A stretch of DNA of 64,000 nt from Nemania diffusa (lineage: Eukaryota > Ascomycota > Sordariomycetes > Xylariales > Xylariaceae). The translations under genes were made by a program, and so were the position numbers. The stretch is from positions 3,410,001 through 3,474,000 of the forward strand of contig JBBPUQ010000001.1 of NCBI GenBank assembly GCA_038501195.1, given 5' to 3'. The notes below the pieces were generated by a model. The model was given only the letters and a program-made list of their open reading frames with translations, did not search any database and was not told the DNA's origin. The stretch's first letter is position 1; each line of letters begins with the position of its first letter. This document shows, piece after piece, positions 32,501 to 43,422 of the stretch.

Positions 32501-34553
32501 CCCTCAACGAAATCAATAGATATGTCCTTGAGGGAAAAGATAGCCTTCTTGTGACGCCTCAGAGAGGCATTCGTAATCTTCAGCGGGCCATTGGGGTGGC
32601 GTATCAACGGCGTAATATTATCGAAGTAACGATCCAAGCGTTTGAGGGATACTAGAGCTGATGTGAAATGTCTCGATAATCCCGAGGCCATGCTCAAGTT
32701 ACGCCGTAGCGTCCTGACCAGACTGATCGACGTGAAAGCAACCTTGCAAGATCAAGGGTTAGCAGCTATATTCCCAGGGTTGAGGAGCTAAATTCAAGGA
32801 GCACGAGGGTCTTACCTCTGCAGTTAGCTTTTGTTTCCGTACAACAACATGAAGCCCAAACATTAGCAGCAGGGCGAAGGTAGGGATGCATTCCGTGAGC
32901 TGGCCTAGACATATATAACTAGAAGATCGGTTAGGATGGCCTTCATGGTGGGAAAAGTCGATACGCTACTCACAGTATATTCAGTCCCCATATCTTCTTT
33001 TGTTCACCTCGTCGGATGGCCTCGATCTTCTCAATAATCGCTTCTTCCCAGGCGAAGTATTTGATGGCCCTAATAGATGTCAAATATTCGGACACGGCTG
33101 AGATTCGAGAGTCCTGTATAAGTTTCATCTCACGCTGATAACCCATCATTCTTTGTGAGATAAGTAACGGGAGCGGTGTAAGAGCCAGCATAACGGCAGT
33201 ACCAACGAGAGCTGGCCAGCCCATCAACTTATAAAGCCCAATCAGAACAATTATAGTGCCACAGGGAACTCCGAAGATGATCATTATAATGTCTTTACCG
33301 GCCCAAACGGCGTCGACGTCGGCACTCATGAGGTTAGCGAGGCGACCTGAGGCGGTTGCCGCTTGCGGCTTTTTCGACTTGTTCTTATCGTTACCCGAAG
33401 TCGCGATCTCTGCGAACACCTCATCGTCTAATTCCATAGATCCCATGGCTTTGTAGTAGAGTTCTTGGGTGAGTGCGGACTTTACCCGCACGACCAAACG
33501 AGTTCCTACGAAGACGTACTGCTGAAATGCGACAGAACGAGAGAGCGGACCGATGAACAGCAGAATTACCCAGATCCACGGTCTAGCACGAGCATCGTCG
33601 GGGTGGCTTATATAGCCCAGTAGGTTATACATAGCGAAGGGAGTCAACAACTCAACAGTATAGGCAATGATAGAAAAGCAAGCCATAGAGGTCAATTCTA
33701 CCCTTAGATAACGCACCATGGTCCAGACACTCCGGCTAGACTTGGCGCGCGCCGCCAGGATCCTCGACAGCAGAACGAAGGGCTCATCATACCAGGGCAG
33801 GTTAGGGAGCTCCTCAATAGTCATCTGCCTACGGAAGCCCTTGAGGAGAAGGGGAGTGAGCCATTCAAATGTGACGTAGTATCCTATCCAACTGCAGGTT
33901 TCCTCGGGAGACGGCTCTCGAGCTGGGATCTTCTCAGAAAGATCTAAGTCTATTGACGGGGGAATCCACTCTCTCGGGGTACTCGCGGCCACGAGGACAG
34001 CAGCAGCCAATGTAGCTATGCTGCCGGCCATGACGGGATTCAGATGTTGGTCGTACGCGACATCCGCGTACGGCAGTAGCTCGCCTACCACAACGACAAA
34101 CATCACGGTCACAAGAACAAAGTTCACATGATGTAATGCAATATGTCTCCATTCTAGATCGTTAAACAACCGCAGGAGACCTAGGAAAAATGCATAGACG
34201 AGCGCAACGACATTGGTCCATTTGCCTCCCAGCTGAACGGCCGCGACGACCATCAAGGCCAGCGTGGACGCCCGGAAGAGCTGGCCGCATATCTCAAACG
34301 GCACGGAAACGGTAGACGCATTGGTCTCGGGCAGGGCTATCTTCGCGTACGACCTCCGCAACAGATAGCTAAGGAGCAACAGAAACGAGGCAACAACAAT
34401 CGTGAGCTGAAGATAGCCAGCTCGCGCGAACTGCGCAAGATCATGTATCCATCGGAGGTCCTCGCTGCTGCGGTAACGTGTCAGGACATGGGTCATTCGT
34501 TTATATTTTTCTATTCTAGCGCGCCGGCGGTGGACGAGATGACACTCACTCAT
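29542..34553 (-). CDS. ABC transporter, ABCC/MRP family (full-length with TMD0)
   Basis: Eight clear minus-strand exons: to 32974, 32918-32816, 32742-31719, 31644-30815, 30760-30695, 30634-30380, 30312-29726 and 29650-29542. From Met at 34496 the protein is 1498 aa, from 34553 1517 aa, normal for the family. An extra upstream exon from about 34647 (NYNVFTSSGWGLLP) would need a 34-nt intron and is doubtful. Order: TMD0 helices, TMD1, NBD1 (GPSGSGKST, LSGGQKSRVALARAL, VILLDDIFSALD), TMD2, NBD2 (GRTGSGKST, FSHGQRQVLSLCRAL, LMLLDEATAS). The usual MRP asymmetry is present: Asp at the catalytic site of NBD1, Glu in NBD2. It should export conjugates or a secondary metabolite across the plasma or vacuolar membrane. 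It converges on the dead PKS-NRPS gene and is itself unbroken. Confidence 0.9.
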
Positions 34554-35620
34554 ACAGATTAAGCCTAAACTGTCGATCTTCAGAATAGCTCTGGGGGAGA
34601 AGGGGTAGCAGGCCCCAGCCGCTGCTGGTGAAGACGTTGTAATTCATGGGGGTATCATGCCGAAGCGAATAGCAGAGCTACGGATGTGTCTAGACTCTAG
34701 GAGGATGAATATAGAAATAAATATAAAAAGAAAACAATAAAAAAAAAGACGGGGACTGCTTATAAAGCGGTGACTCCCTCGGTCAACAGACACAGGTAGG
34801 TGCCTACTAAATAAATCCAATCCATGCATGCGAGACAAGATAAGATAGGAACTGGTACTGGTACTGGTACTGCATGACCCCTGCGACGGCATCCTTTTCG
34901 GAGGTGTCCCCATTGCGTCAGTGTGCGAATTAGCCTAAGGAGCCAGGCGTCCTGCGATGGGAAGCATTATGGAAAATGTCGATACTCGCCACGGCAGCCA
35001 ATCATTTTCACTATATCCCCCTTCATGATGCGCCTCGTCAATCCGCCTCGTTCGTAGATAATGCCAAGTTGCCAAGCGCATGGACGGGATGAACAGAGAG
35101 TTGGTATTTTGCGTGCATTCTACCTATCTACAGTAGGGACGCCCCACCTAGTACTAGGTAATTTGCCCCATTTAATAACCGCCGCGCGTGCTCTGCTGGG
35201 TGTGCTGTGCCGTGTGTGCCATACCGACACCATATGTCGTATCCCGTATTCCGCATCTAGCTCCGTAGACCGGCCTCCACTTTCATTCCTTCGAGTACAC
35301 TAGTATCTACCATCACAACCTCTAACAAGTACCAAGAGATGGATATTTCCAAGAAGGAAGAATTTGATTATGGAAACTGTAAACATCAGGAACAAATCAC
35401 CTAACATGACAAGAACGTAGGTAGCTCAATCTAACTTATAATTCCGGTCCCAAATCCCATTGTATTTATAGCTATCGCTCTATGGGCGCGATTTCAGCCG
35501 TACAACACCAAAAACATAAAAATTCAAAATTAAAATAAAAACAAACCGCCTCCTGTAATGCAGGTCATCAGATCATTGTCATACTTCTTAATCTCTTTCG
35601 GTGCTCTATATCTATTTTCT
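34554..35620. other. Intergenic (ABCC promoter side, CYS3 3' side)
   Basis: About 1.07 kb. It contains an A-rich run near 34715-34750 and a hexanucleotide repeat. The doubtful first exon of the ABCC gene would fall at 34556-34647. No other gene is seen. Confidence 0.5.
34851..34872. repeat. (ACTGGT)n microsatellite
   Basis: Three full hexanucleotide units plus four bases of ACTGGT, without mismatch. Short intergenic microsatellite upstream of the ABCC gene. Confidence 0.9.
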
Positions 35621-36883
35621 CTAGTTTCCGTTGACGCCGTTGGCTCCATTGGTGCCGTTTTTGGCCGATACCTCCTGGTAGGCCCTTTCTAGTGCTTGCT
35701 GTACATCGCGGACCAGGTCTTCGGGCTCCTCGATGCCGTTGCTGATGCGCACGAGGTCGTCGAAGACGCCGACGGCCTCCCGCTGCTCCTTGGGTATGCC
35801 AGCGTGGGTCATGGCGCTTGGCACCTCGACCAGGCTCTCGATGCCGCCTAGGCTCTCGGCAAGGGTGTAGATCTTGGTGAGCTGGCAGAAGCGCTCGGCC
35901 GCGGCCCGGCCGCCATGGATGCGGAAGGACAGCATGCCGCCGCCCATCCCCTCGCGGTGCTGCCGTAGCGCGATGGCACGGTGGGGATGCGAGTCCAGGC
36001 CAGGGTAGTTGACGGCAATTACGTAAGGGCTAGCTTCGAGGGCCTGGGCGACCGCCAGCGCGTTGGTGGTGGACTGGCGGGCGCGAAGGTGCAGCGTCTT
36101 GAGGCCCCGGTGGGCCAGCCACGAGTCGAATGCCGACGGTACAGCGCCGCCGGCGTTCAGCAGGAAGGCCAGCTTGTCCCGCAGGTCTTCCGAGTTGCAG
36201 GCGGCCACGCCCATGACGACGTCGCTGTGGCCGTTGATGTATTTCGTGACACTGTGCACGACGATATCGGCGCCGTGGTCCAGCGGGTTCTGCACGTAGG
36301 GGCTCAGGAATGTGTTGTCCACCACGACGGCGACGCCCCGGGCGTGCGCGACGGTGGCGACGGCGCGGATGTCCACCAGCCGCAGCGTGGGGTTGCTGGG
36401 CGACTCGATCCAGATCAGCTTGGTGTCGTCCCGGATGTGCTCTGCGATGTCGACCTCGATCTGCGGGGTAAATGTGACGGTGACGCCATGCGCCTTCGCA
36501 ACGCGCGTGAAGTATCGGTGCGTGCCGCCGTAGACGTCGCTGACGCTGATCACATGCGACCCGGATGCCAAGCTCTGCAGGATGGTCGCCGTCGCCGCGC
36601 TACCGCTGCCGAATGCGACGGCGTATTTGGCGTGCTCCAGCGCCGCCACGGCCTTTTCGAAGTTGTCTCGGTTCGGATTGGAACTCCGCGAGTACTCGTA
36701 TGCGCCCACCGGCTTGCCCACGGCGCTCTGCTCAAATGTCGTGGAGAGCGAGATTGGCTCGATGACCGCACCGGTGGTAGGGTCATGAGGCGCTCCAGCG
36801 TGGACGGCGAGAGTGCCAAACCCGTACACCGGAGTCGGTGCCCGCGGCGGGGTCTCGATAGAGGCGTCAACCGGCACAGGCAT
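35621..36883 (-). CDS. CYS3: Cystathionine gamma-lyase
   Basis: An intronless gene of 420 aa with the full Cys/Met-metabolism PLP-enzyme signature: AYEYSRSSNPNRDNFE (61-76), FGSGSAATATILQSL (91-105), SDVYGGTHRYF (115-125), DNTFLSPYVQNPLDHGAD (189-206) and SVTKYINGHSDVV with PLP lysine K214. The enzyme cleaves cystathionine to cysteine, 2-oxobutyrate and ammonia in the cytosol, the last step of reverse transsulfuration. The substrate choice within the family (gamma-lyase versus gamma-synthase) is inferred from the overall fungal Cys3 pattern. The C-terminus has an extra Asn/Gly tail (NGTNGANGVNG). The gene is GC-rich, so the opposite strand also stays open for 308 codons; that frame has no family resemblance. 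Confidence 0.9.
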   Translation of the reverse strand: MPVPVDASIETPPRAPTPVYGFGTLAVHAGAPHDPTTGAVIEPISLSTTFEQSAVGKPVGAYEYSRSSNPNRDNFEKAVAALEHAKYAVAFGSGSAATATILQSLASGSHVISVSDVYGGTHRYFTRVAKAHGVTVTFTPQIEVDIAEHIRDDTKLIWIESPSNPTLRLVDIRAVATVAHARGVAVVVDNTFLSPYVQNPLDHGADIVVHSVTKYINGHSDVVMGVAACNSEDLRDKLAFLLNAGGAVPSAFDSWLAHRGLKTLHLRARQSTTNALAVAQALEASPYVIAVNYPGLDSHPHRAIALRQHREGMGGGMLSFRIHGGRAAAERFCQLTKIYTLAESLGGIESLVEVPSAMTHAGIPKEQREAVGVFDDLVRISNGIEEPEDLVRDVQQALERAYQEVSAKNGTNGANGVNGN

Positions 36884-39017
36884 GGCGATGCACGGGAGTA
36901 TGGGTAGAGTATGTAGGACCGCAGGACCCGATTGGCGAGTTACAGCTCGAGAGCAGGTGTGTGCACGTACGGTACGGCGGGGGTGTCGGTATGCCGGATT
37001 ATCGAACCGGTCGAGCGTGGTAATAATAGTGAGATACCCAGTACGTTACAGCCCGAACTCGAGGCCGTTGTCGCAAGAAACGGTATAGCACCCAAAAGAT
37101 GTAGGGTCGGAAGAAGAAAAGATGGATAATCGAACAGACCGGCGGCGACAGAGACGATTGATATAAGTACTTACTTATGCGTACTCAGCACTTGCCAGGT
37201 AGTTGGGTACCTAAGGTAGGCAGGTACGCTAGGTAGGTAGTCTACGTGCTTAAGTAGGTAAATATTACGCGCCAGTATCACCGGGGCAGGCAAGTCGGCA
37301 ATTACCAAGCATCCGACGTGGAACGAAAATATGGAATGGGCAAGAAGGAAAGGTTGTTGTTTTGTCATCAAGCTTGTTTTTGGTTTTTTTTTCTCCCGAT
37401 TTTTCAATTCACCCTCCCAATGCTAACCATTGATGACTGATGGCGTCATTTCCAGCAGAATGAGAGCATTCATCATCAACGCCGACTTTGCAAGCCGTGC
37501 CACTCATATAAAGTTTAGAGTTCTTTTTTCAACTTCTCGAATTATAGAGGAAACCCTCGTGGGGCAGGACATTGGCTTGTGAAGGTACTATATACATGCA
37601 TGTACCTATCCACCTGCACTAGATAGACTAGGTAGGTAGGTAGCATATACATAGGTTTACATACAAGCTCTGTTTCTCTCCTCTTGCTACTCCGATTCAA
37701 TAGCGAGTTCTACCGCTAAAGAAATATGATTTTATAAATAAAGTTACTAGATAGGGATTGTTGTATATATGATGATTAAGCCTTTTTTTTTTTGTTTTTA
37801 TTATTATTATCATTATTATTATTATAGCTCTCCATCGGTACCTACTTTAGAAAATCTACCCCTCCAGCCCCTCGCTCTAACACTTATCTTCCCCGGTTTC
37901 CCGACCCTGGCCGCATTAGTGCGCTTCTGCTCAGCATGCAACATGCCCGCCCAAGACCCGTCGATGCCCGCTACTTTCCGCATATTGTAGATACCTAAAC
38001 AGGTTGCCTATGTCGACCTTCGCCGTGGCATTCTGTACCTGATCTTCAGCTGGATGGGATGAGTGTAACCCTACTACCTTGTTTCTTCTTCAGTATTGAT
38101 GGTCAGTGATATCAAGATCTTCAAGAATTTCAAGAATGTTTTGGTATGAGAGAATGTCGATGTTTAATTAACACACCAAGTACTTATGGATATGGTGTCA
38201 TTAGGTAGCTAAAAGACGACAATAGATCCAATGCGCAGTACTTACATATCTCAGCAAACCTTATGCACCACGTGTCTTCGAGCAACATCGCGTGAGTATA
38301 CTGCCAAGTGCGGCAATGAATAATCATTTACCGCCGTTTTACTTATAGTTGCCAGAAAAGGAAATGGGCTCACAACCTAAAAGTGGTAAAGAGCAATTAG
38401 ATAAACTCTAGATAGGTCATCTGAACTACCTCGTCTAACTCTTGTCCGGTTTTATGCTGTACTGTAGACTACCCATAACCTAATAGGTACTACCATGGTT
38501 CACTATCTAGTCGAATTTCATCGTAGCCAAGATATGCAGCATTTGTTAGATAGTAGGATGGTAGGATAAGCGTCATTGGTGCCGGGTATTTAGGTATCTC
38601 TCATATTTAGTCGACCGGTTCCATCTAGGTAGCCAATAGGCAGTAATTTTATAGCTCTAGACCAACATATATAATCAGGTAGCTATATAAGTATTTATAT
38701 AAAAACTATGCTTAGTATTTCAGCTATCTAACTGTAACTAGGCTTTTTAAATGTGTAATTGAAAGGATCATTTTGTCATACTTTATTTATTAATTATGGT
38801 GTTATTGCTACAAAAAAATTGCACTAATCAGATGTCATAATAGGTACCTAAGGTAGTGTTAAGAGTTATAATTTTGACCCAATAAGAGCTCTAGTCTAGG
38901 CGAACCTTAGGTACGCAGTACATCACCGGTTTGGTGCTCCTCTCCTTTCGTCTTATAGGACCAAGGGAACCACCTCGGCACAGTACAGCTCTACGCATAT
39001 CTAGGTATATCACAAGC
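36884..39017. other. Intergenic region, 2.1 kb, no gene seen
   Basis: The CYS3 promoter side and the AA9 3' side. TAGG-type elements cluster at 37200-37262 and 37620-37650, and a TTA microsatellite lies near 37800. The part 38400-38930 is AT-rich. No coding-like segment found. Confidence 0.5.
37798..37826. repeat. (TTA)n microsatellite
   Basis: Imperfect TTA trinucleotide run with one C interruption, preceded by a T-tract at 37783-37799. Intergenic. Confidence 0.85.
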
Positions 39018-40250
39018 TCAAACATTGACCGGGCGCGGGATATTCGCCGGTGGGCTGGGCTCCTTCACCGTCAATTTCTTCCCCTTGTTCGGCGGGCCCT
39101 TGAAACTGCCCTTGTCGCAAGCCGCCTGGATCCCATCGCACTTCTTCTCCCACGCGATGCAGCCAGCGTCCCCCGTCGGCGGCGCCGCATCGTAGCACGC
39201 GGCAGTCTGCTCCCAGCAGTTCTCCGAAGCCGCCCAGCAGCTATCCTCGTCGTCGTAGTCCGGGACCTCGACGCCGACCCAGTTGCCATTCTTCACAATG
39301 TAGTCGGCAGGGACGACGCCTTGCGTCTGCGCGGGCACCGCGGGCCCCGTGGTTTCGACCTCCCCGCTGCTGCTCGGCGCCGGCACCGCGAAGGCCGCTG
39401 GCCCCGGCAGCACGTACGGGAAGGCGGGGGCGTAGATGTTGAAGGTGAGCCCGGCGTCGCTGGCGTGTACGTGTCCGGGGATGCTCACGCTGCGGTCGGC
39501 GGGCACGTCGAGGGCGGCCGTGTTGCTGCTCTGCACGAAGACCTGTGCACATCCGACGTAGAACTGCGGGTCGTTTTCGCTGGCCTCTTGGAGGGCGAGA
39601 AGCTCTGGACGGAAGAGCCAGTAGCCTGCGGGCAGACCCTCGGGTATCTCGAAGGAGAGAAGGCCGTTGTTGTCGATGAGCTTCTCGGTGCACCATTTCT
39701 TCGTGGCTGCGTCGTATCCCTCGTCCCACAGCTTGATCCAGCCTGGCCCGGCAGCCTCATCGTTGGCCATGTCGTGAACCTGTTTCACGTAGACGGCACA
39801 GGGCCCTGCGAGCCTCTATTTTAGTGCGCTAGCTCACATACGAGAGAATTGAAAATAGAAGCCTTACCTTTATGTGACTTGTCAATGGAGCCGGGTTGTG
39901 CCGCATTGGCCCATTCTCGGAACTCGAAGGTGAGTTCCCCGCCTGCTGGCACAGGACACGTGAAAGCAACAGCATTCTGGCCATCGACTCCTTGATAGAT
40001 GTAAGCTTGATGTTCACCTCGTTATCTCAGATCCACTCTACTCACCGCAGGCCATGTCGTTGCTCATGATATTTCCGACAGGGTTAGTGCAGGTCTCAGG
40101 GTCCAGAGGCATACGCACACAAGTGGCATCGCCTTGCGTAGCGCCGTCGACAAATAACGTCGTGAAGACAGTGTGGGCACTCGCAGAGGCAGCAAGGCTC
40201 GCTACTGTAGCTAAAGCGACAGAGGGTCGTGGTCTCATCTTGACAGGCAT
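39018..40250 (-). CDS. AA9 lytic polysaccharide monooxygenase with C-terminal Cys-rich module
   Basis: Three minus-strand exons (40250-40046, 39990-39868, 39805-39018) give 371 aa. A signal peptide ends in SASA at residue 25, so the mature protein starts with the copper-binding His26 (HTVFTTLFV). The second histidine-brace residue is H108 (SHKGPC) and the axial Tyr is Y192 (QFYVGCAQ). The enzyme should be secreted and cleave cellulose or related glucans oxidatively. The position that is His in most AA9 enzymes (in ALHSA, second copper sphere) is Gln here (ALQEA, residue 182). After a Pro/Ser/Thr linker comes a Cys-patterned tail (CWAASENCW, CYDAAPPTG, CDGIQAAC) rather than a CBM1. I believe this is the AA9-appended module listed as X282, with moderate confidence. 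Confidence 0.9.
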
Positions 40251-42037
40251 TGACTACCAGAGTGTACGAATAAAGAGAGGGCTAACAAAGTAGGTAGTCT
40301 ATAATACGACCGAAGAGGAATTTGGAATGCTAGATCACCGCAGGCGATAAACGAAAGGAAAGCCTCACGGAAGCTGGGTTCTTAAATGAAAAGATGCATC
40401 CGCAAAGAGGTAGGTAGATTGATGTATGGTATAAACATGGGCTAAGCGTTACACAATGGAAAATATTAGTTATCTTTACCTAGATAGTTCAAAGACAAAC
40501 AACAAGTGTTGGAAGGATACCTTTATACACGACACAGATAGGTAGCATATACATAACGAATTAAAAAAAACAAAACAAGTATAGTTAGAGACTCTCCAAC
40601 TCTACTTCCATGGTTTTCACACAATATCGAATATATCACGAATGCAAGTGTATTCTACAAATCTTGGAAGTGGAATGAGAAATGCTTGACTTGTTTGGGT
40701 GTAACATTGCACGACAGCCGCGGGACGCATCTTAGATATTAGCTAGTGAGTCAAGTGAGTCTCTCTATTCTAACTAGCACCTTTCGAGAGCGACAAGACG
40801 GAGGATGTAGTGTCTTGGGTCAGGTGATATGTCGGCTATCCGGTCTTGAAATTCCTACTGGAGGAGACCACGCCAATGACCTACCCCTATTCTTATAATG
40901 TGGCCTATCGCGTACTGATTGGATTCTAATTAGACGCTAGACACAGTTTCAAAGAATCTTATTGCTAGTGGGATTCATTTAAATCACGTATTTACGGATG
41001 GGCTCTCTTAGCATCGCGCTCTTCTAAGCCCTCTCTCGATCTAGTAGCACGTAGTTTGAATAAGTAGTAGATAGATTATATGCTACGTCTGTGAAAAATT
41101 AGCAACTGCGGATACAACACGAGACAGTGCCTGCCACTTTCATCCCACGATATAGGGGATTCGTCTCGTATGTACTAAAGGTGGCCTCAGGTGCTCCTCT
41201 CTCTCTGCCAGCTCTATCTTCCCTAGAACGCAGCACCCATGCACCCTATGAAAACAAGGAGCGTAGAGGTAACTTGCCTAGATCCCAAAGAAAATAAACT
41301 CGGCAGATCAGTCTATTGTCGTCTACAGGTCGAAATCTTCGGCAGTCAGTGAGCTACCCCAGATATCGTAACGATCTGCCTCGGATGCAGGTCACACGAG
41401 GCCAGGAAAAAAAAGGGTAATATATATCGGGGTCATGTAGAGTAATAAACTTGCACTGGTCTATGCATATGCAAAGAGCTGAAATTGGGGATGCGGTGGC
41501 CCTTTGGTGTCGCGTAGCATAGTGCGGGTGATACCACGCAATATTGTAACATCAATACAAAGAGACTCTGTTGCATGATATGATGACTACGTCATGAGCG
41601 TAACATATGGTATAAAACAAGATCGCGCATACTGTGATTATGGATTGAAGCTGGGATGAACACAGAGTTAGAGACAGATGTTAAGCCAAGACTAAGTGCC
41701 TCCGAGCAGCCTGATAAGGCAACTTGCAATTCTACAAGAAATTCCTAAGTCTTCACAGAAAAGCTCGGCATTGTAAGAGAGCGGAGATAAATTTCAATTG
41801 CGTTGTTGGCCCGGCGCCATGCAAGGCGTCGTCTACCCTCTTCGCCTCCTAGCCCCTGACTCCTCCTCTGCCCACCTATTAGAATACGTCTATGCAAAGG
41901 GATATCCTTTGATCCGTGATGCAGCTGTATTTTCACATGGATTTTTTGTTTGTTGTACAAAGGTGAAATGATGGTACACTGGATATGGTTCTCGTAAATT
42001 CGTAGTTTGACCGTCACATGGAATGGGTTGACATAGC
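40251..42037. other. Intergenic region, 1.8 kb, no gene seen
   Basis: It holds the AA9 promoter side and the HSP10 3' side. Frames here are short and unrelated to known families. No RNA gene or mobile element seen. Confidence 0.5.
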
Positions 42038-42750
42038 TCATTCGTTGATCTTGGCTAGGATTCTAATGTCACATGTTAATAAGACGCAGAGATACAAGCG
42101 GGGTCACGGAAGAGGGTCGGATATGGCCATTAATATAGAAATCAGGGAAAACTTACTCGCTGTCGCGGAAGAGATGGAACTCATCCTCGCCAACCTTGAC
42201 AGGAGAGCCGCCGTACTGTATCATGCAATATTAGTCACTCCATCTTCGACCGTTCAGAGCAACGCCCGGCATTTCCATCGATGGTATTACGTATAATCCA
42301 TGTGTACACCAACTCGGAATTTCTAACATCAGTATGCTTACCTGGGGAATTAGCACGCGGTCACCCTGAGAGACACCCATGGGCACACGTGTGCCATCCT
42401 TGCTCAGAGCACCGGGGCCAACAGCGAGGACTTTGGCTTCATTGAGCTCCTTGACGCTAGACTCGGGCAGGAAGATACCGCCGGCAGTCTTAGTCTCAGC
42501 CTTGATGCGCTGGACTAGAACGCGGTCTAGCAGGGGAACGAGAGACTTGATGGATCGAATGGAGGTAGCCTATATCGAGAAGAACAGCAAGGCCCGTTAG
42601 CAAAGATTCCGTCATGATGTAGGTGACCGGTAGAAGTTTGCCTAGGCTGGCAATGGCTCTTGCTCTTCAGGTATAATGTACCAAGGAGCTTCGCAAAGAT
42701 ACCGATTTGTAATATTTAGAGACGCATGTTGGAGAGTTGAGACTTACCAT
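42038..42750 (-). CDS. HSP10: Mitochondrial co-chaperonin Hsp10 (GroES family)
   Basis: Four minus-strand exons: 42750-42748 (the ATG alone), 42569-42342, 42215-42157 and 42062-42038, giving 104 aa, the normal length. Motifs: LVPLLDRVLVQRIKAETKTAGGIFLPE, then GTRVPMGVSQGDRVLIPQ, YGGSPVKVGEDEFHLFRD and a final ILAKINE. It forms the heptameric lid of the Hsp60 chaperonin in the mitochondrial matrix. Intron 1 (178 nt) begins directly after the start codon, and the coding sequence resumes with GCTACC. The other introns are 126 and 94 nt. I placed the start here because the junction restores MATS..., a typical Hsp10 N-terminus, and no other ATG precedes the conserved core in frame. Confidence 0.92.
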
Positions 42751-43422
42751 TATGATTGGGAAAAAGAAAGAGTATAGACGAGGGGAATGTGGAAGAAGAC
42801 TGATGTTTTGTGCAGAAAGAGGAAGAAGATGAAGCTATCGCGAAGAGTAGATAGATGGCTTGGGAAAGCTTTAGAAGCTTCAATGCGATGGGTCCGAACT
42901 TTTTCAATGCCGTAGTTTTTCCGACCGGGTTCACTCTCTGACGGGCGGGGGGACGGGAATGGTCCAGCGTGCCCCGCGGAACCACCTTTTTTTTATTCTT
43001 ATGTCGTACCAACCTTACCTATATGCTAGCATGTAGGTAGGCATCTCGAACTCAGCACAGCTACTATCAACGTGTTGCTCGGCACAGCATCATCTTATGT
43101 ATATTTTGGTAGCGGGACAATATGTAGCTCTTGATAGTGTAGTTTTATAGTTTGGGGATTACAACCCATGTCTATAGTATCGGCACCGACCAACGCGAAC
43201 CGACACCCTTGCTCTATTCCTGTATAAACAAATCCTATGATTGATTTGCATCGCTCTGCGCTGTGTCTAGGGCGCACACGAGCGCCATAATGTTAAGCTC
43301 TACCCGACCTACAAAACGCCTCCAAAGTAGAAATACACAACCATGCAGCCGACTCTACTAACCCATGAAGATATTCCGGACAGTCCCTGACCCCTACCCC
43401 ACTGCCAGTAGTACTACGCATA
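42751..43422. other. Intergenic (HSP10 promoter / kinase 3' side)
   Basis: 672 bases. The first ~250 upstream of HSP10 are purine-rich on the plus strand (pyrimidine-rich on the coding strand), as expected for a leader and promoter. I could not assign a heat-shock element by eye with certainty. No gene. Confidence 0.5.

Noticed and set aside
35981..36907. 308-residue plus-strand frame
   Set aside because: It is the antisense shadow of the GC-rich CYS3 gene and has no domain resemblance.
38931..39824. 297-residue plus-strand frame
   Set aside because: Antisense shadow of the AA9 exon 3; composition (Arg/Val-rich) follows from the codon bias of the real gene.
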